Position numbers and translations under genes: made by a program. Shown in pieces: positions 14,086 to 23,578 of a DNA stretch of 51,633 bases. Origin of the DNA: a virus; the IMG/VR virus record IMGVR_UViG_3300030329_004387, positions 1-51,633 of that record, one strand, 5' to 3'. The first letter of the stretch is position 1. Each line of letters opens with the position of its first letter. Under the pieces are notes generated by a model. That model ran no database searches and was not told where the DNA came from. It saw only the letters and a list, made by a program, of their open reading frames with translations.

Positions 14086-17000
14086 TTACCAACATGATCT
14101 ATCAAGCTCTCTAAAATAATCCATTACATCACCTTTACCTGCTTCTGTACCATGATATATCTTACTTCTATAAGTATGAAGAGGCTCAAATATATTTCCT
14201 CCTTTAAATGAATAATCATTTATACTGCCCCACATCTTATTAACTACATTAGTAACAATATGTGCGGGAGGAGCTCCATCTAAACTTGTAACAGTCATAT
14301 CTACAGTCGTTCTATATAATTCAAAAGGATCTAAAAAATAAGACCCCATTAAATAATCTGATGCTATTTTTACAGCATCTTTATTCAAGTTGACATCTGT
14401 CATAAAACTAGGCATTTCTTTCATTGGAGGAAGTAATCTAAAATCACTCATTTCTCTAGTAATTCTTTCAAAAGCAAAAACATCACCTTTTAATGAAGGA
14501 TCATACTCTCTTATAAAAGCCTTTTTAAATCTATCATTTATTGTTTGATACCAATCTTTAGCAGTAGCAGAATCTATTACTCTACTTCCTTGACCATCCA
14601 TAGCTCTTTGTAGAAATTGAAATACTAATGACTCATTTCTTTTATTTGAATTAAATTTAGGAGTTAGACTTGAACTCTTTCTTAAATCATTTCCTACAAT
14701 ATGAAAAACATTCCTATCTGCTCTTGGAGTTAAAAGCATATGGATGAATTGTTGCTGCATTATAGTTCCATAAGGTCCCCCTAAATCTCTAGCCATATCA
14801 ATATAATCCATTAATATTTGCAAATCCTTTTCAGCAGCTAATCCAAATCTTGCCGCATCTTTAGGTCTAGATGGGTCAATTACTTGATTTTCTCTTGCAT
14901 TTAAAGCTTCATTAAATCGTTCTACTAATTCATTCAATCTAAATTCATCTACTTTATCTACTCTTCTATCTAATCTAGCAAAAGCATTATGCATAGCTCT
15001 TCTTACTCTAGCTGTATTATCAAAACCCATTTCCAATCTTTTAGGATTCTTAACTATAACATCTCCCGCTCTCCAAGTAACCTTTTCACCAGGCTTAAAA
15101 AGCATCATTTGTTCTGCTCTTTTTTTATCACCTTTACCTACTAGTCTAAAAATACCTATAGTATCATTTTTGTATACTCTAGGTTTTTTACTATCATATT
15201 TTTCAGGTTTATGCATATGATATATAGTATTAGGGTCATTGACCTGTTTATTGAATTCTAAAATAATTGCATTATATTTATCGCCTTCTGATTTCCAATA
15301 TCTATAAACAGCAGTATCCTCTTTGCCTCTAGATACCAAGTCTTTTAAAACATCATTTACTTGGTCTAATTTATACTTAATAGTAGACACGGTTAATATT
15401 TTAGTTTGATCGTTTAAAATGCCATTAATAGCTTTATTTACATTATCAGGAGTAGCTTTTGTAATTCCTGCTAAAATTTGACCTAAACCATCATCTATAG
15501 AAGGTATACCATTTTTAAATATATTAGAATTTAATTGCTTTCTCAAGCTTGATAACGCTACTATTATAGGAAGTTCAGATCTAGCGGCTGTATTAGATGA
15601 ATTAAAATGATTATCTCCTAAGAAGTGTAATAATGGATCTACAGTACTTCTAAGTTCATTACCTACTAACTTGCCAGAGTCTTTATCCCAGCGATAGCCT
15701 GTCATTTTAATAGTATTTAAAATATTCTCATATCTATTAACCATTTCAAAAGCTGACATTTTTCTTGAAGTTCCATCTGTAAAATGATCCATCATTAAAT
15801 TTAAATTATGCAATTCGCCTAAAGGTTGTATAATACCCTGTCTAATTTTTTTATGTATTAACTGACCTTCAGTAGACATTGCATCAAAAGATACCTTTTT
15901 TCCTACTTTATCTTGTATCCCTTGATATTGCCATATTTCAAGAAAACCTAAATCTTTATTTTCCCATATAAGCTTATCTAATTGTATATCTCTAATATCT
16001 TGAGGTTTTTTATATATATCAATAGTAGCCTTTATTAATCTTTTCATATATTCTAAAGATTGAACTAATTCCATACCATCTTTAAGAGCTATTTTATATC
16101 GAACTCCTTTTATATCATTTACTTGAAAACCTAATTCTGGTCCTATTTGGAATCTATCAGTTCTATTTTTGCCACCTTTTTGCCATCCAGGAAGAAATAT
16201 ATCTCCTTCTCTAACAGAGTAATATTGAAGCATTGTAGATAATACTGAAACTTGTCGAATAAGCGAACCTCTTTTTGCATCTAAAAATTTTATAGTATCT
16301 GTATATTGCCCTTGATTTCTATCTAAACCTACTTCAATTAATGCTCTTTCAAATAAAGCATCTGTAGATTGCTGATATCCAGAAACATTATACATCTCTT
16401 TAATAACCCTGCCAGGCAATGTAAACATACTTGCAGATTTATCTAGATCAAAATCAGCATCTTGAGGATCAATAACATCTAATAAATTCATTTCACTAAC
16501 AGGTCCACGTCTTTTATCTAATAATTTTTCAACTCTTGTAATAACCCAATCGTTTATACCTGCTTTAGGTTGTCTTAAATCAACTTTACCTAAATGTATT
16601 TGAGAATACATATGCTTTTTATCTTTTCGTCCTGATGCTAATAAATTATATGCAGCATCTGGATTATTCTTACCATTTAAATGAGAATCTAATATATATT
16701 CAGTAAATTCATTTTTATATTCACTTCTTGTACCATTTAACATCATAGCCAAGTCACCTACTGTCGTAATACCTTCATCAATTTTAATCCATTCAATTAA
16801 TGATTTCATATCTGCTTCTAAAGCTTTTTCTAATCTATTTATAGCGTTAGCATTTTCTTTTATTGCTATCTTAGTGCTTAAATGTTGTCCAATAACTGTA
16901 AGAGTGCCATCGGGATTTAAGGAGACAGCAAAATCATTTCCTTCAATATCCTTTCCAAGACGTTCTAATTTATTTTCTTTTACAAAATCTTTAGTCACTT

Positions 17001-20000
17001 TAAATATGAAAGTCAAACTTTCATTTTTATTTGGCTGGAAGGCTACAGAGCCTGTACCAGAATCTCTTGTCATCATAAAATGATCAAGAGGAGTAGTCCA
17101 TTCTTTGCCAGACATACCTGAACCACCGAAACTATATTGAACACCTTCATATCTTACAGGCATACTTAAACCACCAGCAGGTTGCATAACAGAATAAGAA
17201 CCATTTTTTACAGCAGATGTTATTAAATTCCTATTTCCCATATACTCTGAAGTAACCATCTTATCTATATTAGGAGCCATAAATTCAAACAAAGGAAGTC
17301 CATCTACTGCTAATACAGCTTCAACTCCTGTAACCTTACCAATTTGGTCACCTGTTTCTTTTTGTCCCATTAATAGCTTGGAAGTAATTTCTTTATATGA
17401 AAAAGGATTACTTTCTGCAGCCATAGCTGCGAATCTTTGAACCATATCTGCTGTAGTATCATGAATTTTTGTTATACTATTTAAATCTTTTAATGATTGA
17501 TTTGAAAGTAAGTTTGCAAAGCCTGCTGACATTGTAGCATCATGTGTGCCACTAATAGATTTGATAAAAATAGATTCTCTATCTACTAAAAAGATGTTAT
17601 CCATTGTTTCTACAGCCATTCCACCTCTAGTTTGGATTTTTCTAGATACAGCGGGTCCCCATGGAGCATTTGTAAAGATTCCAACATCTCTTAAATTTTC
17701 AAAAGTCATCCAATCAGTGCCTCTCATAGGCTTGAATGAACCTATATCTACACCAGGACTTTCGATTAAGCCTGTTTGAGGATTATATCTTCTATGCTCT
17801 TTATGAGAACTTTCAAATCCTATAGCATCTACCATATATTCACCATTTCTATTTTGCATAATTTTGTCCATTACGGGATGCCAAGCATAAGCAGTTTTTC
17901 CTATATGAACCTCTATAGCACCTGTTTCATTATTAATTTTATGATGATATTCAATAGGCTTTATAGCTACATTAAATCCTATAATTTTTTCACCTATAAC
18001 ATCACCTTTATCATTAACTTTATCTCCCCATATAAACCATTCTCTTGTAGCTCCTTTAGCAACTAATTCAGAAATCATTTCAGGCATACTTAAAAACTTT
18101 GATCCATTCATAACAGATGCAGCTAATTTGTCATGATGCTTTAAAATGTTCTCGATAAATTCATTTCTTTCTCTTCTAGACATATTAGGATTATTTCTTT
18201 TTAATTGCTCTTTTAAAACTTCTCTGCTAATATTTGAACTATTAAAAAAGCCTTTTGAATCTCCCTTCTCATCAAAAAACTGCAAATCTCTACGTGGTTT
18301 AGTTTTTCCTTGAGAATCAAACATATGATTAGCAAATATATCATAGGCTTCCCACATCTTGCTATTTTTATCTAAAAATCTCGGTAAATACTCTCTTGTA
18401 AAATGTAAAGCTCTATCTGATAATGATAAGCCGCTTCTAGAATTATCTAATTTAATATACTTTAAAGCTTGCAACTGTTCAACAATAGTTGATTCCCCTT
18501 TAGCTACTTTCATTAAATCAAATCCTTTTGCATGCATTAATCTAGCAATTTGAACAAGATTGATTGCTTCAGAGTTCTTTAAATCAAGGGGAGTCATAAC
18601 TCCTTGTTTATTAAATTCTGCATTTGGAACATGTTTTTTGATATAATCTTGCACCATAAGGTTTAAATCATAATCTGATTTTTTAGGATTGTGACTTCTA
18701 AATAAAGCTACTAAATCTTTTCTTAGTTTTGATTGTGGATCTCTAAAATTCTCTAAAATTCTAGGTTTAACAATAGTTGGCATTAAAATAGATGTTTTCT
18801 CATCTAATTGAATAAACATAAATTGAGTAGAACCATCTTTACCTACACTTGTTTTTTGTAAATTTTGATATAAGTCAATTAATTCAGCATCTCCAGTTTT
18901 CAATAATTCTTTAGAATTTATATCTACAAAAGCACCATCTGCTAATTTTTGTTCTAATTCCAAACGAGCTTCAGGAGTCATTTTAGAAGTAAATCCTTTA
19001 CCAGTACCATATCTTCCACCTAATAATATCATAGTACCCATATCGGTATTTAATCCTAATGTTTCGGCTAATAAATTCAAACCCCTATTCCAATTAGATG
19101 TAGTAGTATTGTCGATTGTTAATCTTCCGTTTTCATAAATACCTATAGGCATTTTTTTCGATGCCAAGGCTGCTTGTACAACATGATAAGTATCTAAAAC
19201 AAAATCTTCATATGTACCAGGAAGTTTTTTATCTTTAATTTGAGATTTTAATATAGTATCAATTTTTACTTTTTGAGCTTTAATTATAGGCTCTATTACA
19301 ACATCTACATAATCTTTAACAGTAAAGGTGCCATCTATTACTTTTTGAAGTCCTTTTTCTATAACTGCATATTCTCTAGTGCCTATAGGAGGATTTTTAA
19401 TCCCAAAACTATCTAAAATTTTTCTAGGATTATAAATAAGATTGTCAATAAAATCAGTTGTTAAATTCCATTTTGTTTCATACTGCTGTTTACTTATACT
19501 AGTATTTCCTGAGTGAGGCCTATTGCTTCTATCAACTAAAGATAAACTATTTACTTGATTTTGTATATAATTATCTACATCTAGAATACTATCTATTCTT
19601 AAAGTTTCATTTCTTTCAGACATGGCTTCTATAACATACTCTTGCATTTGTTTTCGCCAATTTTTAATTGATTCAGGAGTTATTCCTTTATTTGTAAACA
19701 TTAAATTTGTTAATTCACTAAGCTTTTGAGAGCTATCTATAAAAGAACGTAAACCTATATGATCTCTATTTTGTACTAATAAAGTAAAAATTTGGTCTAA
19801 GTTAGCAGCATCTCTTGCAAGTTTAACCATTTCATTTTCCAAAGTTTCATTTATAACTTTACCTTCATTGATAGCTGCTTCGTTCTGTTTATCAACTAAT
19901 GCTCTTATTTCTGCAACAGATACACCTAATTCTTGAGCTTTTCCATGCAAATCAATTAAATCAACATGAGCAATTCTATCAGCTCTATTAATCATTTCAG

Positions 20001-23000
20001 AAACTTCTTGAATAAAATCATTACGCATTAGAGGATCTATATTTACATCTAATTTTGCATCTACGAAATTTATAGCATTACCTTTCTTATTTAAAGCACT
20101 CCTTAATGGATTTTCTACTTTAGATTCATATTCATTAATCAGATTTTCTAATCTAGTATATTCAGAAGAGTTTTTAATAATGCTAGGATCAGACAATAAA
20201 GTATCTCTTAAAGCTTGAGCAGACCTAAGATTTAAAGCTCCATCTCTTTTGATGGCTACTAAACTATCTTTATGTAATGCCATGATAACAATCTGCTTTA
20301 ATGATGTTGATATATTAGGATTGCCTGTTAATTCTCTAACAAATCTTTGACTAACAAATTGTAAAAATGAATTAAATTCTTGAGGATTTGTTAAAACATT
20401 CCCTATATTTTTTGTTATTTCATCTTTTATAGCCGTTAATTCTCCTACATCTATTTCTTTTCTAGATACTTTCCCAGAACTATCTAAATTCAATAATTCT
20501 AATGTTCTATTTAATTGATTATAAAAAGCATTTAAATCTTTATCTTTTCCAGATAAATCAATTTCTTTTAATGATCCATCAGTAAGTTTTTCTATAATTC
20601 TAAATGATACATTTCCACCTAATTTATTCTTTAAAAATGAAAACAATAATTTAGCTTCTCTAGTACCACCTTCTGCACCTGTAAAACTAAAATAAGCCTG
20701 TTCATTTCTTCTATATCTATGAGCGCTTTGAATTGAATGCCATAAAGGCACTGCTGCTAGCATTTGGGGATCTAAAAATCCATCCTTATTATTCCAAGTA
20801 GGTATTTTTTGTCTCCAATTAGCTTCTTTCCCAGGACCTGAATTATAAATCATTTCATGTATATTTTCAGTATTTTTATTATATAAATCTAAAAATTCAG
20901 CTCTATTTCCTTCTGCAAGTATATCTTTCCCGCTATATTTTCTTCCATTAGTGCTATATTCGATAACTCCTGTATTTTTACCAGCATGCAACATACCTAT
21001 AAGCGTTTGAGCTGCATCATAATACGGCTTAGCTCCAGCATCTACATGTGTTTTTAGAGTGTGTAAAGCATCTCCTACACTTTCATGAATTACAAGTCTT
21101 CCATTTACTATTGAAGCATCATCAGCTAATCCTAATGTTTTTAATGATTTCCATATATGATCAACTAACATTTTTTCAGCTTCAGCTGCAATTTTTATTG
21201 TATTTCCCTGCACTTGATCTTCTAAATGAGAATAAGTATCCATAGTTAATTTTTGACCATTTGGCAATTGAAGATCTTTAAATCCTTGCACAAAAGCTAA
21301 GGCTTCTTCTTTTGTCATATCTGTAATTACTTTACCACTTTGTCCAACCCCAGCTAACTTTGATATTCTTTCAGCTAATAAATTTAATTCAAGTAAATCG
21401 CTAGCCTCTTTCTTTAATTCTGCAGCTTTTTCCGTATTACCAGCTTGATTTTCTTTTTGAATTTCTTTTTGAATTCTATCTATTTCATTTTTAATATGCA
21501 CATTCCAATTATCTAATTCAGGTTTATCTTTTTGTTTATTTGCAACTTGTAAAAAATCAGCTTCTTTAAGTTCTTGATTTTGTTTAGCAGAAATCATTTT
21601 CTCCCTTACTATATCAACAATCATTTTTACATCTACTGATCGATTAATAGCTTCATTATTCAATTTTTCCATTGCTTCAGATACTTCTAAATGAGCATAT
21701 CTATTATATAGCTCTAATCCATCCTTATTTTTTTGCAATTTTTCCATTGCTTTTAAAAACTTAGATATTTCATTACCTTCCATTTGAAAACCTGATTCAG
21801 CGTAAAATCTTTTTGTAGGAGTTCGGCCAAATGCATCAACTTCCTTCATACTTTCTATATCTCTAATCTTATTAACATCTTTAGTTCTATTGAAAATACT
21901 TTCACCTTCTTTTTTGCCTCCTTTAAAAACTACACCATCACCTTTAATTTGAAATCTTCCAAAATTCTTACCACCTTTCATATAAAGCATACCTATCCAA
22001 TGATCGGCTATCACTTTATCCATAGGATATTCATCTGTAAATAAGTATCCATTATCATAAGCATCTTTATATGCAGCATAATTCATAGCAAAAGAACCTG
22101 CAGAAGCACGTGTAAATGAACCTATTCCATCTCTTCTAATCTCTCCCATAATAGTTTTCATTAAACCAGGTGTATCACTTTTTACAACTTTAAGCATATC
22201 CTCTAATATCTTTCTATCCTTAACACTAGTCTTTGTTGTTTGGCTTAGTCCTGCCAACCAAGCTTTAGAATATCCTCTAACGCTTCCAAAAATTTCATCA
22301 GCCGTTTTTCCAGAACTAATAACAATAGAATTCATCATTCCTTTTAATTGTTCATTGCTATATGAAGCTGCAGATTTAAATCTAGTTTTAATTAATTTAG
22401 CAAGAGTTCCTATATCGGCAACCATACCGCTATGTCCAAATTGTACTTGTTTACCACCAGGAATATATCTAATAGGAGCTAATATAGCACCTGTTTTCAT
22501 TCCATGCATAGTTCTTTCATACCAATGCTGATATCCCCACTGATCTTCAGTTAAGCCATACATTTCAGCAGCCATATCTCCAGTCTCTCCTACCACAGTA
22601 TCCCAAACTCCAAGTAAGGCTGCTTCATACACAATATCGCCTATAAGTTGAGATGTTTTGGTATTCAAACCAGTTCTCATACTTATACTGTAAGCCAAAG
22701 AATGTCCAAAATGCTTGTTTAATGATTCAGCAGACTCTTGCATAACAGTATTAACAATTTTAGCTAATTTCTCGCTTCCTGGCTGTAATTTGGTTAATTT
22801 AGAAAGACTTTGAGTTACTTCTTCTGCCACTTGTTTATTAATATTTTGATTAGCTAATGGATTATGCACTAAAGATCTTCTAGCTGAAGCTAGTGGATTT
22901 AATATGCCTAAAGGACCTTTATTCCACCATTTTAAAGACTTAATCTCAGATTTAGTGCCTTTTTTAAGAAGTTCTCTGGTAGTTTTTATAGTCTCTCTTA

Positions 23001-23565
23001 CAGCTCCTTCTGAAATGGCCTCAAAACCTTCTTCTGCAAGTTTTTTAGTAGTTTGCTTAGTAGCAAGTTTTACACCTGCTCCCGCACCTTTAGATAACGC
23101 TCCTAAACCCTTTCCTACAGCACCAATACCTGTAAGAATACCTGCTCCAGTACCTAGAGCATATCCTATTCTACCAGCCCAAGACTCATCTTTCCAATCT
23201 TGAGAACCAAAATATTCAGCGCTAATATCAGGTCCTCCAGAAGCCTCAGAAGCAATATCTATAACAGTGGGAACCATAAAAGTCTCTCCAAATCCCCATA
23301 CAGCGTTACCTAAAAAATCTGTAAGAAAGTTGCTATCTGCCCAACCATAAGAAGCTGAACTTTTAGGCTTACCTGTAACCTCTTCTCCAGGCCCCATTTT
23401 TCTTCTTTGCCATTTTAATGGTTCGCCTGTAGCCCAATCTTGATTTAAAGAATCCCAGGTGGGACGCTCCTCCCCCTCTTCTATGTCCTCTTCTACTTCA
23501 TTTTCTAAAGCTCTTAAAGCATCTTGCTTTCTTTTCCAATCGTCATAATCTCTATAAACGCTCAT
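14086..23565 (-). CDS. Giant virion protein, candidate two-barrel-type RNA polymerase, 3159 aa
   Basis: AAGGATAAAAT precedes the ATG. Residues 131-170 are Gly/Ala-rich and may be membrane-active (GTGAGILTGIGAVGKG). The key segment is residues 2331-2376: R-Q-P, then about 38 residues on DADFDLDK, with acidic residues D2371, D2373 and D2375. Bacterial RNA polymerase beta' has RAPTLH ... NADFDGD at nearly the same spacing, and crAss-like phage giant polymerases carry a DxDxD motif. This suggests a catalytic double-psi barrel. The late position among internal proteins fits an encapsidated, ejected polymerase that transcribes early genes, as N4 does with an unrelated enzyme. The second barrel with paired lysines was not located, so this rests on one motif and context. 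Confidence 0.6.
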   Translation of the reverse strand: MSVYRDYDDWKRKQDALRALENEVEEDIEEGEERPTWDSLNQDWATGEPLKWQRRKMGPGEEVTGKPKSSASYGWADSNFLTDFLGNAVWGFGETFMVPTVIDIASEASGGPDISAEYFGSQDWKDESWAGRIGYALGTGAGILTGIGAVGKGLGALSKGAGAGVKLATKQTTKKLAEEGFEAISEGAVRETIKTTRELLKKGTKSEIKSLKWWNKGPLGILNPLASARRSLVHNPLANQNINKQVAEEVTQSLSKLTKLQPGSEKLAKIVNTVMQESAESLNKHFGHSLAYSISMRTGLNTKTSQLIGDIVYEAALLGVWDTVVGETGDMAAEMYGLTEDQWGYQHWYERTMHGMKTGAILAPIRYIPGGKQVQFGHSGMVADIGTLAKLIKTRFKSAASYSNEQLKGMMNSIVISSGKTADEIFGSVRGYSKAWLAGLSQTTKTSVKDRKILEDMLKVVKSDTPGLMKTIMGEIRRDGIGSFTRASAGSFAMNYAAYKDAYDNGYLFTDEYPMDKVIADHWIGMLYMKGGKNFGRFQIKGDGVVFKGGKKEGESIFNRTKDVNKIRDIESMKEVDAFGRTPTKRFYAESGFQMEGNEISKFLKAMEKLQKNKDGLELYNRYAHLEVSEAMEKLNNEAINRSVDVKMIVDIVREKMISAKQNQELKEADFLQVANKQKDKPELDNWNVHIKNEIDRIQKEIQKENQAGNTEKAAELKKEASDLLELNLLAERISKLAGVGQSGKVITDMTKEEALAFVQGFKDLQLPNGQKLTMDTYSHLEDQVQGNTIKIAAEAEKMLVDHIWKSLKTLGLADDASIVNGRLVIHESVGDALHTLKTHVDAGAKPYYDAAQTLIGMLHAGKNTGVIEYSTNGRKYSGKDILAEGNRAEFLDLYNKNTENIHEMIYNSGPGKEANWRQKIPTWNNKDGFLDPQMLAAVPLWHSIQSAHRYRRNEQAYFSFTGAEGGTREAKLLFSFLKNKLGGNVSFRIIEKLTDGSLKEIDLSGKDKDLNAFYNQLNRTLELLNLDSSGKVSRKEIDVGELTAIKDEITKNIGNVLTNPQEFNSFLQFVSQRFVRELTGNPNISTSLKQIVIMALHKDSLVAIKRDGALNLRSAQALRDTLLSDPSIIKNSSEYTRLENLINEYESKVENPLRSALNKKGNAINFVDAKLDVNIDPLMRNDFIQEVSEMINRADRIAHVDLIDLHGKAQELGVSVAEIRALVDKQNEAAINEGKVINETLENEMVKLARDAANLDQIFTLLVQNRDHIGLRSFIDSSQKLSELTNLMFTNKGITPESIKNWRKQMQEYVIEAMSERNETLRIDSILDVDNYIQNQVNSLSLVDRSNRPHSGNTSISKQQYETKWNLTTDFIDNLIYNPRKILDSFGIKNPPIGTREYAVIEKGLQKVIDGTFTVKDYVDVVIEPIIKAQKVKIDTILKSQIKDKKLPGTYEDFVLDTYHVVQAALASKKMPIGIYENGRLTIDNTTTSNWNRGLNLLAETLGLNTDMGTMILLGGRYGTGKGFTSKMTPEARLELEQKLADGAFVDINSKELLKTGDAELIDLYQNLQKTSVGKDGSTQFMFIQLDEKTSILMPTIVKPRILENFRDPQSKLRKDLVALFRSHNPKKSDYDLNLMVQDYIKKHVPNAEFNKQGVMTPLDLKNSEAINLVQIARLMHAKGFDLMKVAKGESTIVEQLQALKYIKLDNSRSGLSLSDRALHFTREYLPRFLDKNSKMWEAYDIFANHMFDSQGKTKPRRDLQFFDEKGDSKGFFNSSNISREVLKEQLKRNNPNMSRRERNEFIENILKHHDKLAASVMNGSKFLSMPEMISELVAKGATREWFIWGDKVNDKGDVIGEKIIGFNVAIKPIEYHHKINNETGAIEVHIGKTAYAWHPVMDKIMQNRNGEYMVDAIGFESSHKEHRRYNPQTGLIESPGVDIGSFKPMRGTDWMTFENLRDVGIFTNAPWGPAVSRKIQTRGGMAVETMDNIFLVDRESIFIKSISGTHDATMSAGFANLLSNQSLKDLNSITKIHDTTADMVQRFAAMAAESNPFSYKEITSKLLMGQKETGDQIGKVTGVEAVLAVDGLPLFEFMAPNIDKMVTSEYMGNRNLITSAVKNGSYSVMQPAGGLSMPVRYEGVQYSFGGSGMSGKEWTTPLDHFMMTRDSGTGSVAFQPNKNESLTFIFKVTKDFVKENKLERLGKDIEGNDFAVSLNPDGTLTVIGQHLSTKIAIKENANAINRLEKALEADMKSLIEWIKIDEGITTVGDLAMMLNGTRSEYKNEFTEYILDSHLNGKNNPDAAYNLLASGRKDKKHMYSQIHLGKVDLRQPKAGINDWVITRVEKLLDKRRGPVSEMNLLDVIDPQDADFDLDKSASMFTLPGRVIKEMYNVSGYQQSTDALFERALIEVGLDRNQGQYTDTIKFLDAKRGSLIRQVSVLSTMLQYYSVREGDIFLPGWQKGGKNRTDRFQIGPELGFQVNDIKGVRYKIALKDGMELVQSLEYMKRLIKATIDIYKKPQDIRDIQLDKLIWENKDLGFLEIWQYQGIQDKVGKKVSFDAMSTEGQLIHKKIRQGIIQPLGELHNLNLMMDHFTDGTSRKMSAFEMVNRYENILNTIKMTGYRWDKDSGKLVGNELRSTVDPLLHFLGDNHFNSSNTAARSELPIIVALSSLRKQLNSNIFKNGIPSIDDGLGQILAGITKATPDNVNKAINGILNDQTKILTVSTIKYKLDQVNDVLKDLVSRGKEDTAVYRYWKSEGDKYNAIILEFNKQVNDPNTIYHMHKPEKYDSKKPRVYKNDTIGIFRLVGKGDKKRAEQMMLFKPGEKVTWRAGDVIVKNPKRLEMGFDNTARVRRAMHNAFARLDRRVDKVDEFRLNELVERFNEALNARENQVIDPSRPKDAARFGLAAEKDLQILMDYIDMARDLGGPYGTIMQQQFIHMLLTPRADRNVFHIVGNDLRKSSSLTPKFNSNKRNESLVFQFLQRAMDGQGSRVIDSATAKDWYQTINDRFKKAFIREYDPSLKGDVFAFERITREMSDFRLLPPMKEMPSFMTDVNLNKDAVKIASDYLMGSYFLDPFELYRTTVDMTVTSLDGAPPAHIVTNVVNKMWGSINDYSFKGGNIFEPLHTYRSKIYHGTEAGKGDVMDYFRELDRSCW

Positions 23566-23578
23566 ATTTTATCCTTAT

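Noticed and set aside
14086-23565. N4-type virion RNA polymerase in the giant protein
   Set aside because: N4 polymerase belongs to the single-subunit T7-like class with different motifs, which I did not find; the visible signature points to the two-barrel class instead.
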